6,474 nt of DNA, from assembly GCF_937949835.1 (NCBI RefSeq), contig NZ_CALEDC010000095.1, positions 1 to 6,474 of the forward strand. Reading direction: 5' to 3'. Position 1 is the first letter of the stretch, and each line of letters opens with the position of its first letter. Below the pieces are notes generated by a model. It worked only from the letters and a program-made list of their open reading frames with translations. It did no database searches and was not told the origin of the DNA. Source of the stretch: an uncultured Campylobacter sp. Its GTDB lineage: Bacteria > Campylobacterota > Campylobacteria > Campylobacterales > Campylobacteraceae. The position numbers and the translations under genes were made by a program. Below, one piece after another: positions 1-5,768 of the stretch.

Positions 1-44
1 CGCGCCGCAAAAATGCAAAACGATAATCAGACTCCCGATTAGGA

Positions 45-71
45 AAATTTAGCCATTTTTGGGCTAAATTT
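45..71. terminator. Perfect 10-bp hairpin, probable terminator of the upstream gene
   Basis: AAATTTAGCC at 45-54 and GGCTAAATTT at 62-71 are exact reverse complements separated by a 7-base T-rich loop. The structure begins 2 bases after a forward-frame TAG (40-42), which fits transcription termination of a gene entering from the left. The stem is AT-rich at its base and the following bases (TGGCC...) give only a short T run on the + strand. Read on the minus strand the 3' arm is followed by more T residues, but no minus-strand gene ends here. Role inferred from position and symmetry. Confidence 0.45.
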
Positions 72-403
72 GGCCTCGCGGCGATTTAATATAGCTTAGG
101 CAAACTACGAAGCCGCCACGTAATGCAAAGCCAAATTCACTGCATAAGCCGCTAATGCTAAGTTAAATTTGATTTACAATTTAAGAGAGTTGATAAAAAC
201 GAATTCTTAAATCAAAGTTACACTATTCTCGCGTAGTTTTATTAAATTCTTATAGCAGAGTAAAATTTTGCTATCTCTTTGTACGGTTTAAATTTTAAAA
301 TTTACAAAATTTTACTAGTTGCAAACATTGCCCAACAAACTCCGCAGAATCCCAAATTTAACCCCAGCTTAAGCATAAGCTTGTATACTTTGGCTTTAAA
401 TTT

Positions 404-413
404 AAGGCGGCAA
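404..413 (+). promoter_or_regulatory. Ribosome binding site that decides the EamA start
   Basis: AAGG at 404-407 sits 6 bases before ATG 414-416, a normal Shine-Dalgarno distance. It favours this ATG over the in-frame ATG at 279, which has no purine-rich box before it and would add 45 residues unlike any EamA N-terminus. Confidence 0.7.
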
Positions 414-1313
414 ATGAGATCTCAGAGCGAATTTTTTGGCGTTTTCATCACGCTTCTTGGCGGCGTATTATGGGGCTTTAGCAGCGTTTGCGGGCAGTAT
501 CTGTTCACGCAAAAAGGCGTCAGCGCCGACTGGCTCGTGCCCTACCGCCTGAGCATTGCCGGGCTTGCGATGGTGGCGTACTATTTAGCGCGTTCGCCGC
601 GCGCAGCTCTCGCGCCGCTAAAAGATCGCGCGCTATTGCCGCAGCTGCTCATCTACGCGTTTTTTGGGCTTATGATGACGCAGTATTCGTACTTTTGCGG
701 TGTCGAGCTCTCAAACGCCGCCGTCGCGACCGTGATCCAGTACTCCGCGCCCGCGCTCATCCTTGCCGTCGTTTGCTTTTCACAGCGGCGCGCGCCTAAA
801 AAGGTCGAGCTCATCGCGCTCATTTTCGCGGTGCTGGGCGTCGTGCTGCTCGCCACCCACGGCGATCTGGGTTCGCTCGTTATCAGCGCGGAGGCGCTGG
901 TTTGGTGCCTCATTAGCGCGCTTGGCGTCGTGATTTATAGTCTCATCCCAACGAAGCTAAATCAAAAATACCCCGTCGCGCTAAATTTAGGCTGGGGCAT
1001 GGTCATCGGCGGCGGCGCGCTCGCGCTTTACACGCGGGTTTGGCAGCTAGGCGGCGTGAGCGACGCGCAGGGCTTTGCGGCGCTTGCGGCGGTGGTGATT
1101 TTGGGCACGATATGCGCGTTTAGCTTTTACATGACGGGGCTAAAGATAATAGGCGCTAGCAGGGCGAGCATGATAGCGTGCATCGAGCCGGTGAGCGCGG
1201 CGGCGTTTGCCTATTTTTGGCTAGGGACGGAGTTCGTGTTTCTTGATTTTGCTGGCTTTACGCTCATTATCTTGTGCATATTTTTGCTGGCTAAAGATAG
1301 AAAAAAGGCGTAA
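414..1313 (+). CDS. EamA/DMT-superfamily inner-membrane transporter
   Basis: The 299-residue protein has the size and texture of the ten-helix drug/metabolite transporter superfamily, which usually exports small metabolites or amino acids; its substrate cannot be told from sequence. Two homologous EamA halves can be seen, about residues 8-147 and 158-295. The first begins with GVLWGFSSVCGQYLF and ends with the typical YFCGVELSNAAVATVIQYSAP stretch (about 93-113). The second contains the matching SFYMTGLKIIGASRASM and IEPVSAAAFAYFWLGTE segments (about 237-273). A basic tail, KDRKKA, follows the last helix. The start at 414 is chosen for its Shine-Dalgarno and family length; a longer version from 279 is open but unlikely. 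The TsaC-family gene begins 13 bases after its stop, suggesting co-transcription. A diverged copy of residues 199-228 lies on the opposite strand at 2443-2541. Family assignment is firm; transport direction and cargo are unknown. Confidence 0.9.
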   Translation: MRSQSEFFGVFITLLGGVLWGFSSVCGQYLFTQKGVSADWLVPYRLSIAGLAMVAYYLARSPRAALAPLKDRALLPQLLIYAFFGLMMTQYSYFCGVELSNAAVATVIQYSAPALILAVVCFSQRRAPKKVELIALIFAVLGVVLLATHGDLGSLVISAEALVWCLISALGVVIYSLIPTKLNQKYPVALNLGWGMVIGGGALALYTRVWQLGGVSDAQGFAALAAVVILGTICAFSFYMTGLKIIGASRASMIACIEPVSAAAFAYFWLGTEFVFLDFAGFTLIILCIFLLAKDRKKA

Positions 1314-1317
1314 ATTT

Positions 1318-1326
1318 GGAGGAGAG
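1318..1326 (+). promoter_or_regulatory. Strong ribosome binding site for the TsaC-family gene
   Basis: GGAGGAGAG immediately precedes ATG 1327-1329, with the GGAGG core (1318-1322) 4 bases from the start. It lies in the short gap after the EamA stop, so it fixes the start at 1327. The in-frame upstream ATG at 1243 lies within the EamA gene. Confidence 0.8.
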
Positions 1327-1749
1327 ATGATTTATTTGGCGCAAACGGATACGACGGCGGGATTTTTGAGTAAAGATTTTCGCGAGATAAACGCGCTAAA
1401 ACGCCGAGCGGCGGACAAACCCTGCCTCATAACGACGGCAAAGTTTAGCGAGCTAAAAAATCTCGCTCGCGTGCCCGCTAAATTTAAAAATTTAGTGCGC
1501 CGCGCGAGGAAAACGACGTTTTTGTATCCGAACGGCACCGCCGTGCGCGTCGTGAAAGAGTGCGCTCACGAGGAGTTTTTGAGGCAATTTGACTGGCTTT
1601 ATTCCAGCAGCGCAAATTTAAACGGACAAAGCTTCGACGAAGAGTGGGCGAGGGCGGCGGCGGATCAGGTCGTGGATCAAAATTTCAGCCAAAACGCGAG
1701 CTCGAAAATCTATAAAATTTCAAAAACTAAAATTTTGCGGATTAGATAG
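1327..1749 (+). CDS. Short TsaC/YrdC/Sua5-family protein (putative threonylcarbamoyl-AMP synthase)
   Basis: The family makes threonylcarbamoyl-AMP from threonine, bicarbonate and ATP in the cytoplasm, the first step of the universal t6A modification of ANN-decoding tRNAs. Visible family marks in order: an N-terminal IYLAQTDTTAGFLS strand and loop matching the usual YPTDT.YGL (residues 2-15); KRRAADKPCL (25-34), matching the K.R...KPL nucleotide/substrate loop; AVRVVKE (72-78), matching AVRVP.H; YSSSANLNG (92-100), matching STSANLSG; and a C-terminal ASSKIYKISKTKILRIR matching the STIVD...vLR ending. At 140 residues it is well below the roughly 190 of E. coli TsaC. It lacks the extra N-terminal helix, and the PGPVT motif is replaced by ARKTTFLYPNG (60-70). 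The main motifs survive in order, so I read it as a compact family member, not a broken gene, though activity is unproven. It is probably co-transcribed with the EamA gene. Confidence 0.8.
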   Translation: MIYLAQTDTTAGFLSKDFREINALKRRAADKPCLITTAKFSELKNLARVPAKFKNLVRRARKTTFLYPNGTAVRVVKECAHEEFLRQFDWLYSSSANLNGQSFDEEWARAAADQVVDQNFSQNASSKIYKISKTKILRIR

Positions 1750-1976
1750 AGCTGTATTCAAAATTCACGCGCAAAGAACGCTCAAAAAAGAGGCGCTAGT
1801 TTATAAATTTAAGCGACTTTGTAAATTTAAATGGCTCTTATAAATTTCACGAACCGTAAAATTTTGTCACGTATAAACCGCGCAAATACCGTCTGAAATT
1901 TTAAAAAATCGTGAAAAGATAGCGGCAAACTTGCAGAAAGATCGTATAAAAAGCTGTGAATTCCTACTATCCTTAA

Positions 1977-1992
1977 GCAGTAAAATTACTGC
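1977..1992. other. Small palindrome in the spacer after the TsaC-family gene
   Basis: GCAGTAA (1977-1983) and TTACTGC (1986-1992) are exact reverse complements around AA, followed by CGTTTTCG. It might be a weak terminator for the EamA-TsaC transcript or an operator-like dyad. It lies about 230 bases after the stop codon at 1749, which is far for a terminator. Confidence 0.3.
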
Positions 1993-2059
1993 CGTTTTCG
2001 AAGCTGTAAAATTTCGCTATTGCTAGCTTTTGAATGAAATTCTATCGTCAGATACTCTC

Positions 2060-2379
2060 GATCAAAATTCCAACTCGGGCGAGCTAAGATTGTCGCTAGA
2101 AATTCTCGCATCCCGAGCATTCTCGATTAAAATTTTAGAGATCGGGCATTGTCGCCGGTTTTTATCCTAGCCGCTACGCGCCGTTTTATCGCAGCCCTAC
2201 CGACGCCGCTTCTACCTTTGATTAAAATTTGATCTTTAAAAAAGCTTCTCTGACGCCGCTAAAATCAAAATTTCGCCGCTGCGTCAATAGTTTTAATAAA
2301 ATTCAGACGCCGTTTCTGCCGACACCTATTCGATTAAAATTTTATCGCCGCTGCAAGTATTACGATTAAAAATTCTATC
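2060..2379. repeat. Dispersed GAT(T/C)AAAATT(T) words
   Basis: Variants of this word occur at 2060, 2125, 2220, 2332 and 2364, with irregular spacing of 65, 95, 112 and 32 bases. Several are flanked by TCTC, ATC or GCCGCT. The spacing does not match CRISPR or tandem satellite structure. AT-rich words of this type are common in all spacers of this window, so the repeat may simply reflect base composition. Confidence 0.4.
2112..2146. other. Bulged hairpin in the spacer
   Basis: CCCGA (2112-2116) pairs with TCGGG (2142-2146), and TCTC (2121-2124) pairs with GAGA (2138-2141), giving nine pairs with a 4-base bulge (GCAT). The 13-base loop holds one of the GATTAAAATTTT words. No T run follows, so a terminator role is doubtful. 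It could be a folded RNA element or chance. Confidence 0.3.
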
Positions 2380-2427
2380 ATCACCGATCTTATGTCAAAA
2401 TTTATTGTTGCCGCCTCACCTCCGCCA

Positions 2428-2541
2428 CTACTGCCTTATCTCCACCACCGCTGCCGCAGCAGCAAGCGCCGCAAAGCCGTCCGCATCGCTCACGCCCCCA
2501 AGCTGCCAAACCTGCGTATAAGACGCAAGTACACCGCCCCC
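2428..2541 (-). pseudogene. Fragment of an EamA-family transporter gene
   Basis: Read on the minus strand from 2541, the translation begins GGGVLASYTQVWQLGG and continues VSDADGFAALAA. The intact transporter has GGGALALYTRVWQLGG then VSDAQGFAALAA at residues 199-226. By hand count 24 of 28 residues match (A/V, L/S, R/Q and Q/D differ), and about 68 of 84 bases. The fragment then has three extra alanine codons before the shared Val-Val (2443-2448) and reaches a TAG at 2428-2430. Outside this block similarity fades, and upstream there are stops in the same frame. Many differences are at third codon positions, suggesting it diverged as a working paralogue before decay, not as a very recent duplication. 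No start, ribosome site or complete domain remains. Confidence 0.75.
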
Positions 2542-2650
2542 ATTGCTGCGCCACGACGACAGATCCGCAATAAAATTTCCGTCGCCGAGCAACGTGCGTC
2601 AAGCCAAACGCTGCAAGTTTTAAAATTTAAACCGCCTCTCGCCGCGCGGC

Positions 2651-2677
2651 ACCGATAAATTCCAACCGATAAATTCC
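2651..2677. repeat. Two tandem copies of ACCGATAAATTCC
   Basis: The 13-base unit occurs exactly at 2651-2663 and 2665-2677, a 14-base period. It lies in the minus-strand stretch that reads AEFIGWNLSV, so the duplication could be part of the erosion of that region. Confidence 0.6.
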
Positions 2678-2836
2678 GCTAGCCAGTCCATCATTTCCGC
2701 ATAAATCATAAATTTCCATAAAATTTAACGCCGCCTTTCTTGCTTTATATTAAAATTTCGCTAAAATTACCGCATTAAATTTGAGGCGCAAACGGAGCTT
2801 AAGCTTAAACCGCTTGCGGGCAAATTAAATCCATTC

Positions 2837-2842
2837 AAGGAG
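2837..2842 (+). promoter_or_regulatory. Ribosome binding site of the GntP-family gene
   Basis: AAGGAG lies 5 bases before ATG 2848-2850 and confirms that start. A 10-base palindrome AGCTTAAGCT (2796-2805) and a small CCGCTTGCGG dyad (2810-2819) precede it in the leader. I found no reliable promoter; TGCTTTATATT at 2741-2751 is a weak -10-like possibility without a -35. Confidence 0.75.
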
Positions 2843-2847
2843 CTTTT

Positions 2848-4224
2848 ATGAGCGGTGTTGCGTTAATCATCTGCTTCGCCATAGCGGTCGTCGTGATGAT
2901 TTTTTTGATCTCCAAAGCAGGCGTCCACCCGTTTTTGGCGCTAATGCTTATCTCCCTGGCGCTCGCGATCGTCGCGGGCATACCGCTAGCCAAGATCCCC
3001 GCGATCATCGGCGACGGATTCAGCGGCACGTTTAAGAGTATCGGTATCGTCATAATCTTCGGTGCGCTCATCGGCACCGTGCTCGAAAAGACGGGCGCGG
3101 CGCTCAAACTCGCCGATATGGTCGTAAACGTAGTCGGACAAAAGCGCCCCGAGCTTGCGATGCTCATAATGGGCTGGATCGTAGGTATCCCCGTATTTTG
3201 CGACAGCGGCTTCGTCGTTTTAAACCCGATCCGAGAAGCGATCAGCAAAAAAATCGGCGAAAACCCAGTCGCTCTAGCAGTGGCGCTCTCGGGCGGACTT
3301 TATGCCTCGCACGTATTCATCCCGCCGACTCCCGGACCGATCGCCGCAGCAGGCGCCGTGGGTCTAGGCGGCAATCTACTGCTCGTAATCGCAATGGGCG
3401 CGGTAGTGTCCTTGCCGGTGCTGATCGCTACATACTTTTTTTCTAAAAAGGTCGCCAAAAACGTCCATATAAGTGAGGCCGAAGCGAATGAAGTCATCGC
3501 CAAAAGCTACGACGATCTGCTTAAGCAATACGGCAAATTGCCGGACGGATTTTTAAGCTTAGCCCCTATTTTGGTACCGATCCTATTTATGGCGCTGGGC
3601 TCCGTCGCCAAGATCCTAAAAGTAGGCGGATTTGCGGGCGAAATTTCGCAATTTTTAGGAAATCCTATCATCGCGCTAGCCTTGGGCGTAGTTTTTGCGG
3701 TATTTTTGCTCGTGCAAACCGGCAAACTAGGCCAATTTAGTGAGATCACCAACGAATCCTTAAAAATCGTAGGCCCGATCCTCTTCATCACCGCAGCGGG
3801 CGGAGTGCTAGGCAAGGTCATCACCGACGCCGGCTTCGTAACCTACATCAAGGACAATGCGACCGCGATTAAAGCCGCGGGGATTTTCTTCCCGTTCTTA
3901 ATCTCTGCCGTTTTAAAAACCGCGCAAGGAAGCTCCACCGTGGCGATCATCACTACCGCTTCGATTATGGGCGCATTTAACGCAGACGACTCACTGATGC
4001 AGGTACTAGGCTTCACCTCGGAAATGTCCGGCGCGCTTGTGGTAATGGCGATCGCAGCGGGCGCGATGACGGTTTCGCACGCTAACGACAGCTACTTCTG
4101 GGTCGTTACGAATTTCAGCAAGATGAACCCGCAGCAAGGCTACCGCACACAAACAATGCTAACCCTAATTATGGGCATTACGGGCATGATCAGCGTGTGG
4201 GTTTTGTCGCTGTTTTTGATCTAG
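2848..4224 (+). CDS. GntP-family carboxylate:H+ symporter, probable glycerate importer
   Basis: The 458-residue, highly hydrophobic protein is full length for the GntP family of inner-membrane gluconate and related sugar-acid proton symporters (about 440-450 residues). Family marks: a helical N-terminus with a KAGVHPFLALMLISLALA segment (23-40); GTVLEKTGAALKLAD (76-90); GIPVFCDSGFVVLNPI (113-128), a conserved Cys-Asp-Ser-containing re-entrant region; HVFIPPTPGPIAAAGAVG (155-172); KTAQGSSTVAIITTASI (357-373), matching the T.QGS.TVA motif; and SHANDSYFWVVTNFSKM (410-426), matching the SHVNDSGFW ending. A soluble loop (about 200-235) separates the two halves. The start is fixed by AAGGAG 5 bases upstream. 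The glycerate kinase gene downstream suggests the cargo is glycerate rather than gluconate; that is inference from context, and gluconate or another hydroxyacid remains possible. No signs of frameshift or truncation. Confidence 0.93.
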   Translation: MSGVALIICFAIAVVVMIFLISKAGVHPFLALMLISLALAIVAGIPLAKIPAIIGDGFSGTFKSIGIVIIFGALIGTVLEKTGAALKLADMVVNVVGQKRPELAMLIMGWIVGIPVFCDSGFVVLNPIREAISKKIGENPVALAVALSGGLYASHVFIPPTPGPIAAAGAVGLGGNLLLVIAMGAVVSLPVLIATYFFSKKVAKNVHISEAEANEVIAKSYDDLLKQYGKLPDGFLSLAPILVPILFMALGSVAKILKVGGFAGEISQFLGNPIIALALGVVFAVFLLVQTGKLGQFSEITNESLKIVGPILFITAAGGVLGKVITDAGFVTYIKDNATAIKAAGIFFPFLISAVLKTAQGSSTVAIITTASIMGAFNADDSLMQVLGFTSEMSGALVVMAIAAGAMTVSHANDSYFWVVTNFSKMNPQQGYRTQTMLTLIMGITGMISVWVLSLFLI

Positions 4225-4285
4225 GTTAGCTTATTCTAGCCGCTACCGCGCTAAATCAGTGCGGAGCGCTACGGGCATCTACCAG

Positions 4286-4327
4286 CGGCTAGCTACATAA
4301 AATTCTTTAAATTTACGTAGCTAGCCG
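4286..4327. terminator. Perfect 11-bp inverted repeat after the GntP-family gene
   Basis: CGGCTAGCTAC (4286-4296) and GTAGCTAGCCG (4317-4327) are exact reverse complements around a 20-base AT-rich loop, and a G-T pair could extend the stem. It lies 61 bases after the transporter stop. It lacks a T run on either side, so it is not a textbook intrinsic terminator; it might stabilise the mRNA end, pause transcription, or bind a regulator. A weaker GGTTAG/CTAGCC dyad sits just after the stop codon. Confidence 0.4.
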
Positions 4328-4405
4328 TACCGCGCAAATGTTCTGGGACATTAAAATTTCGCTTAACGGAGTTTTAAATTTACACACAAAGCCTCAAGGA
4401 GCAAA

Positions 4406-4565
4406 ATTTTAAAATTCTATCGCTACAGAATTTTAAAATTCCACGACATGAAATTTTAAAATTTACCCCATAAATTCGGCAACGAGATTTTAAAATTCTA
4501 CTCTTGCTTCAGTCTTGTCATCGTAAATTTAGCCTACGCGCTGTAAAATTCCAAAATTTTAAAAT
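4406..4565. repeat. Five copies of the palindrome ATTTTAAAAT before the glycerate kinase gene
   Basis: The exact 10-base palindrome occurs at 4406-4415, 4430-4439, 4453-4462, 4487-4496 and 4556-4565. The first three start 24 and 23 bases apart, a little over two helical turns, the next 34 and 69 bases later. Four copies continue as TC or TT. The last copy ends 7 bases before the AAAGGA ribosome site. They could be repeated operator or curved-DNA elements, or the outcome of the general TTTTAAAA bias of this genome; single similar words occur at 2620 and 6330. Confidence 0.65.
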
Positions 4566-4583
4566 ACCAGCCAAAGGAAAAAT

Positions 4584-5720
4584 ATGAAAGTTTTGGTCGC
4601 GATCGACTCATTTAAGGGCTCGCTTAGTTCGCTTGAGGCGGGCAACGCCGTAAAATCAGGCATCGAAAAGCTAGGCTGCGAAGTGCTCGTCAAACCTATC
4701 GCAGATGGCGGCGAAGGAAGTGTTGAAGCCCTTGCCGACGCGCTAAAAGCTAGGTTTATGGACGTCATCGTAGCAAATCCGTTAGGCGAAAAAACGCCCG
4801 CGCGCTACGCCTTAAAAGGCGAGCTAGGCATCTTAGAAATGGCGTCCGCATCGGGTCTGCCGCTCATCGAAAAATCGCGCCGCAACCCGCTAAAAACGAG
4901 CACTTATGGCTTTGGCGAGATGATAGCGCATGCGATCGCACACGGCGCGCGAAAGTTTATCATCGGCATCGGCGGAAGTGCTACGAATGACGCGGGCATG
5001 GGTATGCTGCGCGCGCTCGGTTTTAAATTTAAAGATGCAAATGGCGCAGAGCTTGCGGGAGCGGGCGAGGATCTGATTAAACTCGCCACGATAGATTGCA
5101 CTTCGGTGCTGCCGCATCTTAAAGAATGCGAGTTTCTCATCGCCTGCGACGTGGATAATCCGCTTTTTGGCGAAAATGGCGCGGCATATATTTACGCTCC
5201 GCAAAAAGGCGCGGATGCAGCGATGGTAAAGCAGCTCGATGCGGGACTTATAAATTTTGCAAGCGTCGTAAGCAAACATCTTGGATGCGAGCTTTGGAAT
5301 AGCCCCGGAGCAGGAGCTGCCGGCGGGCTGGGCTTTGGCTTCGTGAGCTTTCTAAACGCAACGCTTAAGCCAGGCATCGACATCATCACCGAAGAGATCG
5401 GGCTAGAGCGCGATATGCAAGGCGCCGAGCTCGTCATCACAGGCGAAGGAAGGCTCGATTTTCAAAGCTCGATGGGCAAAACCCCCTGCGGCGTCGCGAA
5501 GATCGCCGCTTCCTACGGCGTGCCCGTAATCGCGCTGGCAGGCGGCATCTCGCCCTGTGCCGGTGGCTGTAACGAGCGAGGCATAGGCGCATTTTTTTGC
5601 ATCCTAAATGAACCGATGAGCCTTGAGCACGCGATGGAGCCTGCCGTCGCGACACAAAATTTAGCCCGCGTCGCCGAACAAGCGGTGAGGTTGTTTCTGC
5701 TAGGACGCGGCGCCAAATAA
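4584..5720 (+). CDS. glxK: Glycerate kinase, 2-phosphoglycerate-forming type (GarK/GlxK family)
   Basis: This cytoplasmic enzyme family phosphorylates D-glycerate with ATP to 2-phosphoglycerate, which enters lower glycolysis through enolase. The 378 residues match the family's usual length of about 380. Signature stretches in order: AIDSFKGSLSS (6-16), PIADGGEGS (38-46), NPLGEKTPARYAL (65-77), ILEMASASGLPL (83-94), KTSTYGFGEMI (104-114), GIGGSATNDAGMGMLRALGF (128-147), ACDVDNPLFGENGAA (187-201), SPGAGAAGGLGFGF (240-253) and ITGEGRLDFQSSMGKTP (285-301). None of the expected motifs is missing. ATG 4584 is preceded by AAAGGA at 4573-4578. The GntP-family gene 359 bases upstream is the likely transporter of its substrate; the long gap with a hairpin and repeated palindromes means the kinase may also have its own promoter. 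The symbol follows the family; garK would be equally apt, since both names are used for this type. Confidence 0.95.
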   Translation: MKVLVAIDSFKGSLSSLEAGNAVKSGIEKLGCEVLVKPIADGGEGSVEALADALKARFMDVIVANPLGEKTPARYALKGELGILEMASASGLPLIEKSRRNPLKTSTYGFGEMIAHAIAHGARKFIIGIGGSATNDAGMGMLRALGFKFKDANGAELAGAGEDLIKLATIDCTSVLPHLKECEFLIACDVDNPLFGENGAAYIYAPQKGADAAMVKQLDAGLINFASVVSKHLGCELWNSPGAGAAGGLGFGFVSFLNATLKPGIDIITEEIGLERDMQGAELVITGEGRLDFQSSMGKTPCGVAKIAASYGVPVIALAGGISPCAGGCNERGIGAFFCILNEPMSLEHAMEPAVATQNLARVAEQAVRLFLLGRGAK

Positions 5721-5768
5721 GGCTTTTGGACCAAAATTTTAAGGCGCGTCCGCTAAAACTTGAGCGGG
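5703..5768 (+). terminator. Possible terminator structures at the end of the glycerate kinase gene
   Basis: Several overlapping dyads follow or span the stop codon: GGACGCG (5703-5709) with CGCGTCC (5745-5751); TTTTGG/CCAAAA around one base at 5724-5736, followed by TTTT at 5737-5740; and CCGCT (5750-5754) with AGCGG (5763-5767). The middle one with its T run is the nearest to an intrinsic terminator, but its stem is short and AT-rich. Some of these pairings exclude each other. Confidence 0.3.

Larger units (their letters stand above)
1..413. other. Upstream flank and leader of the EamA transporter gene
   Basis: No complete gene is visible here. In the first forward frame the window opens with an in-frame stretch reading RAAKMQNDNQTPD and a TAG stop at 40-42. 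This could be the C-terminus of a gene that starts outside the window, but 13 residues are too few to identify it, and another forward frame stays open to 51. A perfect 10-bp hairpin follows at 45-71. The remainder is AT-rich with many TTAAATTT-like words. A small inverted repeat, AGCTTA/TAAGCT with a 4-base loop, lies at 366-381, about 33 bases before the transporter start. I saw no convincing -35/-10 pair. Confidence 0.5.
1750..2847. other. 1.1 kb spacer without an intact gene
   Basis: Open frames here are short, rich in Arg/Ala/Pro, and lack ribosome binding sites or family resemblance, for example a forward frame at 2392-2658. The left part is AT-rich with TTATAAATTT repeated at about 1801 and 1835 and AAGCTGT at 1951 and 2001. 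The middle carries scattered GATTAAAATTT words alternating with GCCGCT-rich bits. The right part (about 2400-2660) is GC-rich like coding DNA and includes the antisense EamA remnant. On the minus strand, just upstream of that remnant, a stretch reading MIYAEMMDWLAEFIGWNLSV (about 2645-2704) is interrupted by stops; I do not recognise it. The whole looks like an eroded gene region. Confidence 0.6.

Noticed and set aside
279..413. N-terminal extension of the EamA protein from an upstream in-frame ATG
   Set aside because: The extra 45 residues do not resemble the family N-terminus, no ribosome site precedes 279, and a good one precedes 414.
2392..2658. Forward 88-residue reading frame
   Set aside because: Very rich in Arg, Pro and Ala, no ribosome site, no recognised domain, and it is antisense to the EamA remnant, which explains the composition.
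2835..3248. Minus-strand 137-residue frame opposite the start of the GntP-family gene
   Set aside because: A shadow of the GC-rich transporter codons. The + strand frame has a ribosome site and conserved family motifs.
4890..5279. Minus-strand 129-residue frame inside the glycerate kinase gene
   Set aside because: It lies wholly opposite a full-length gene with all family motifs and has no features of its own.
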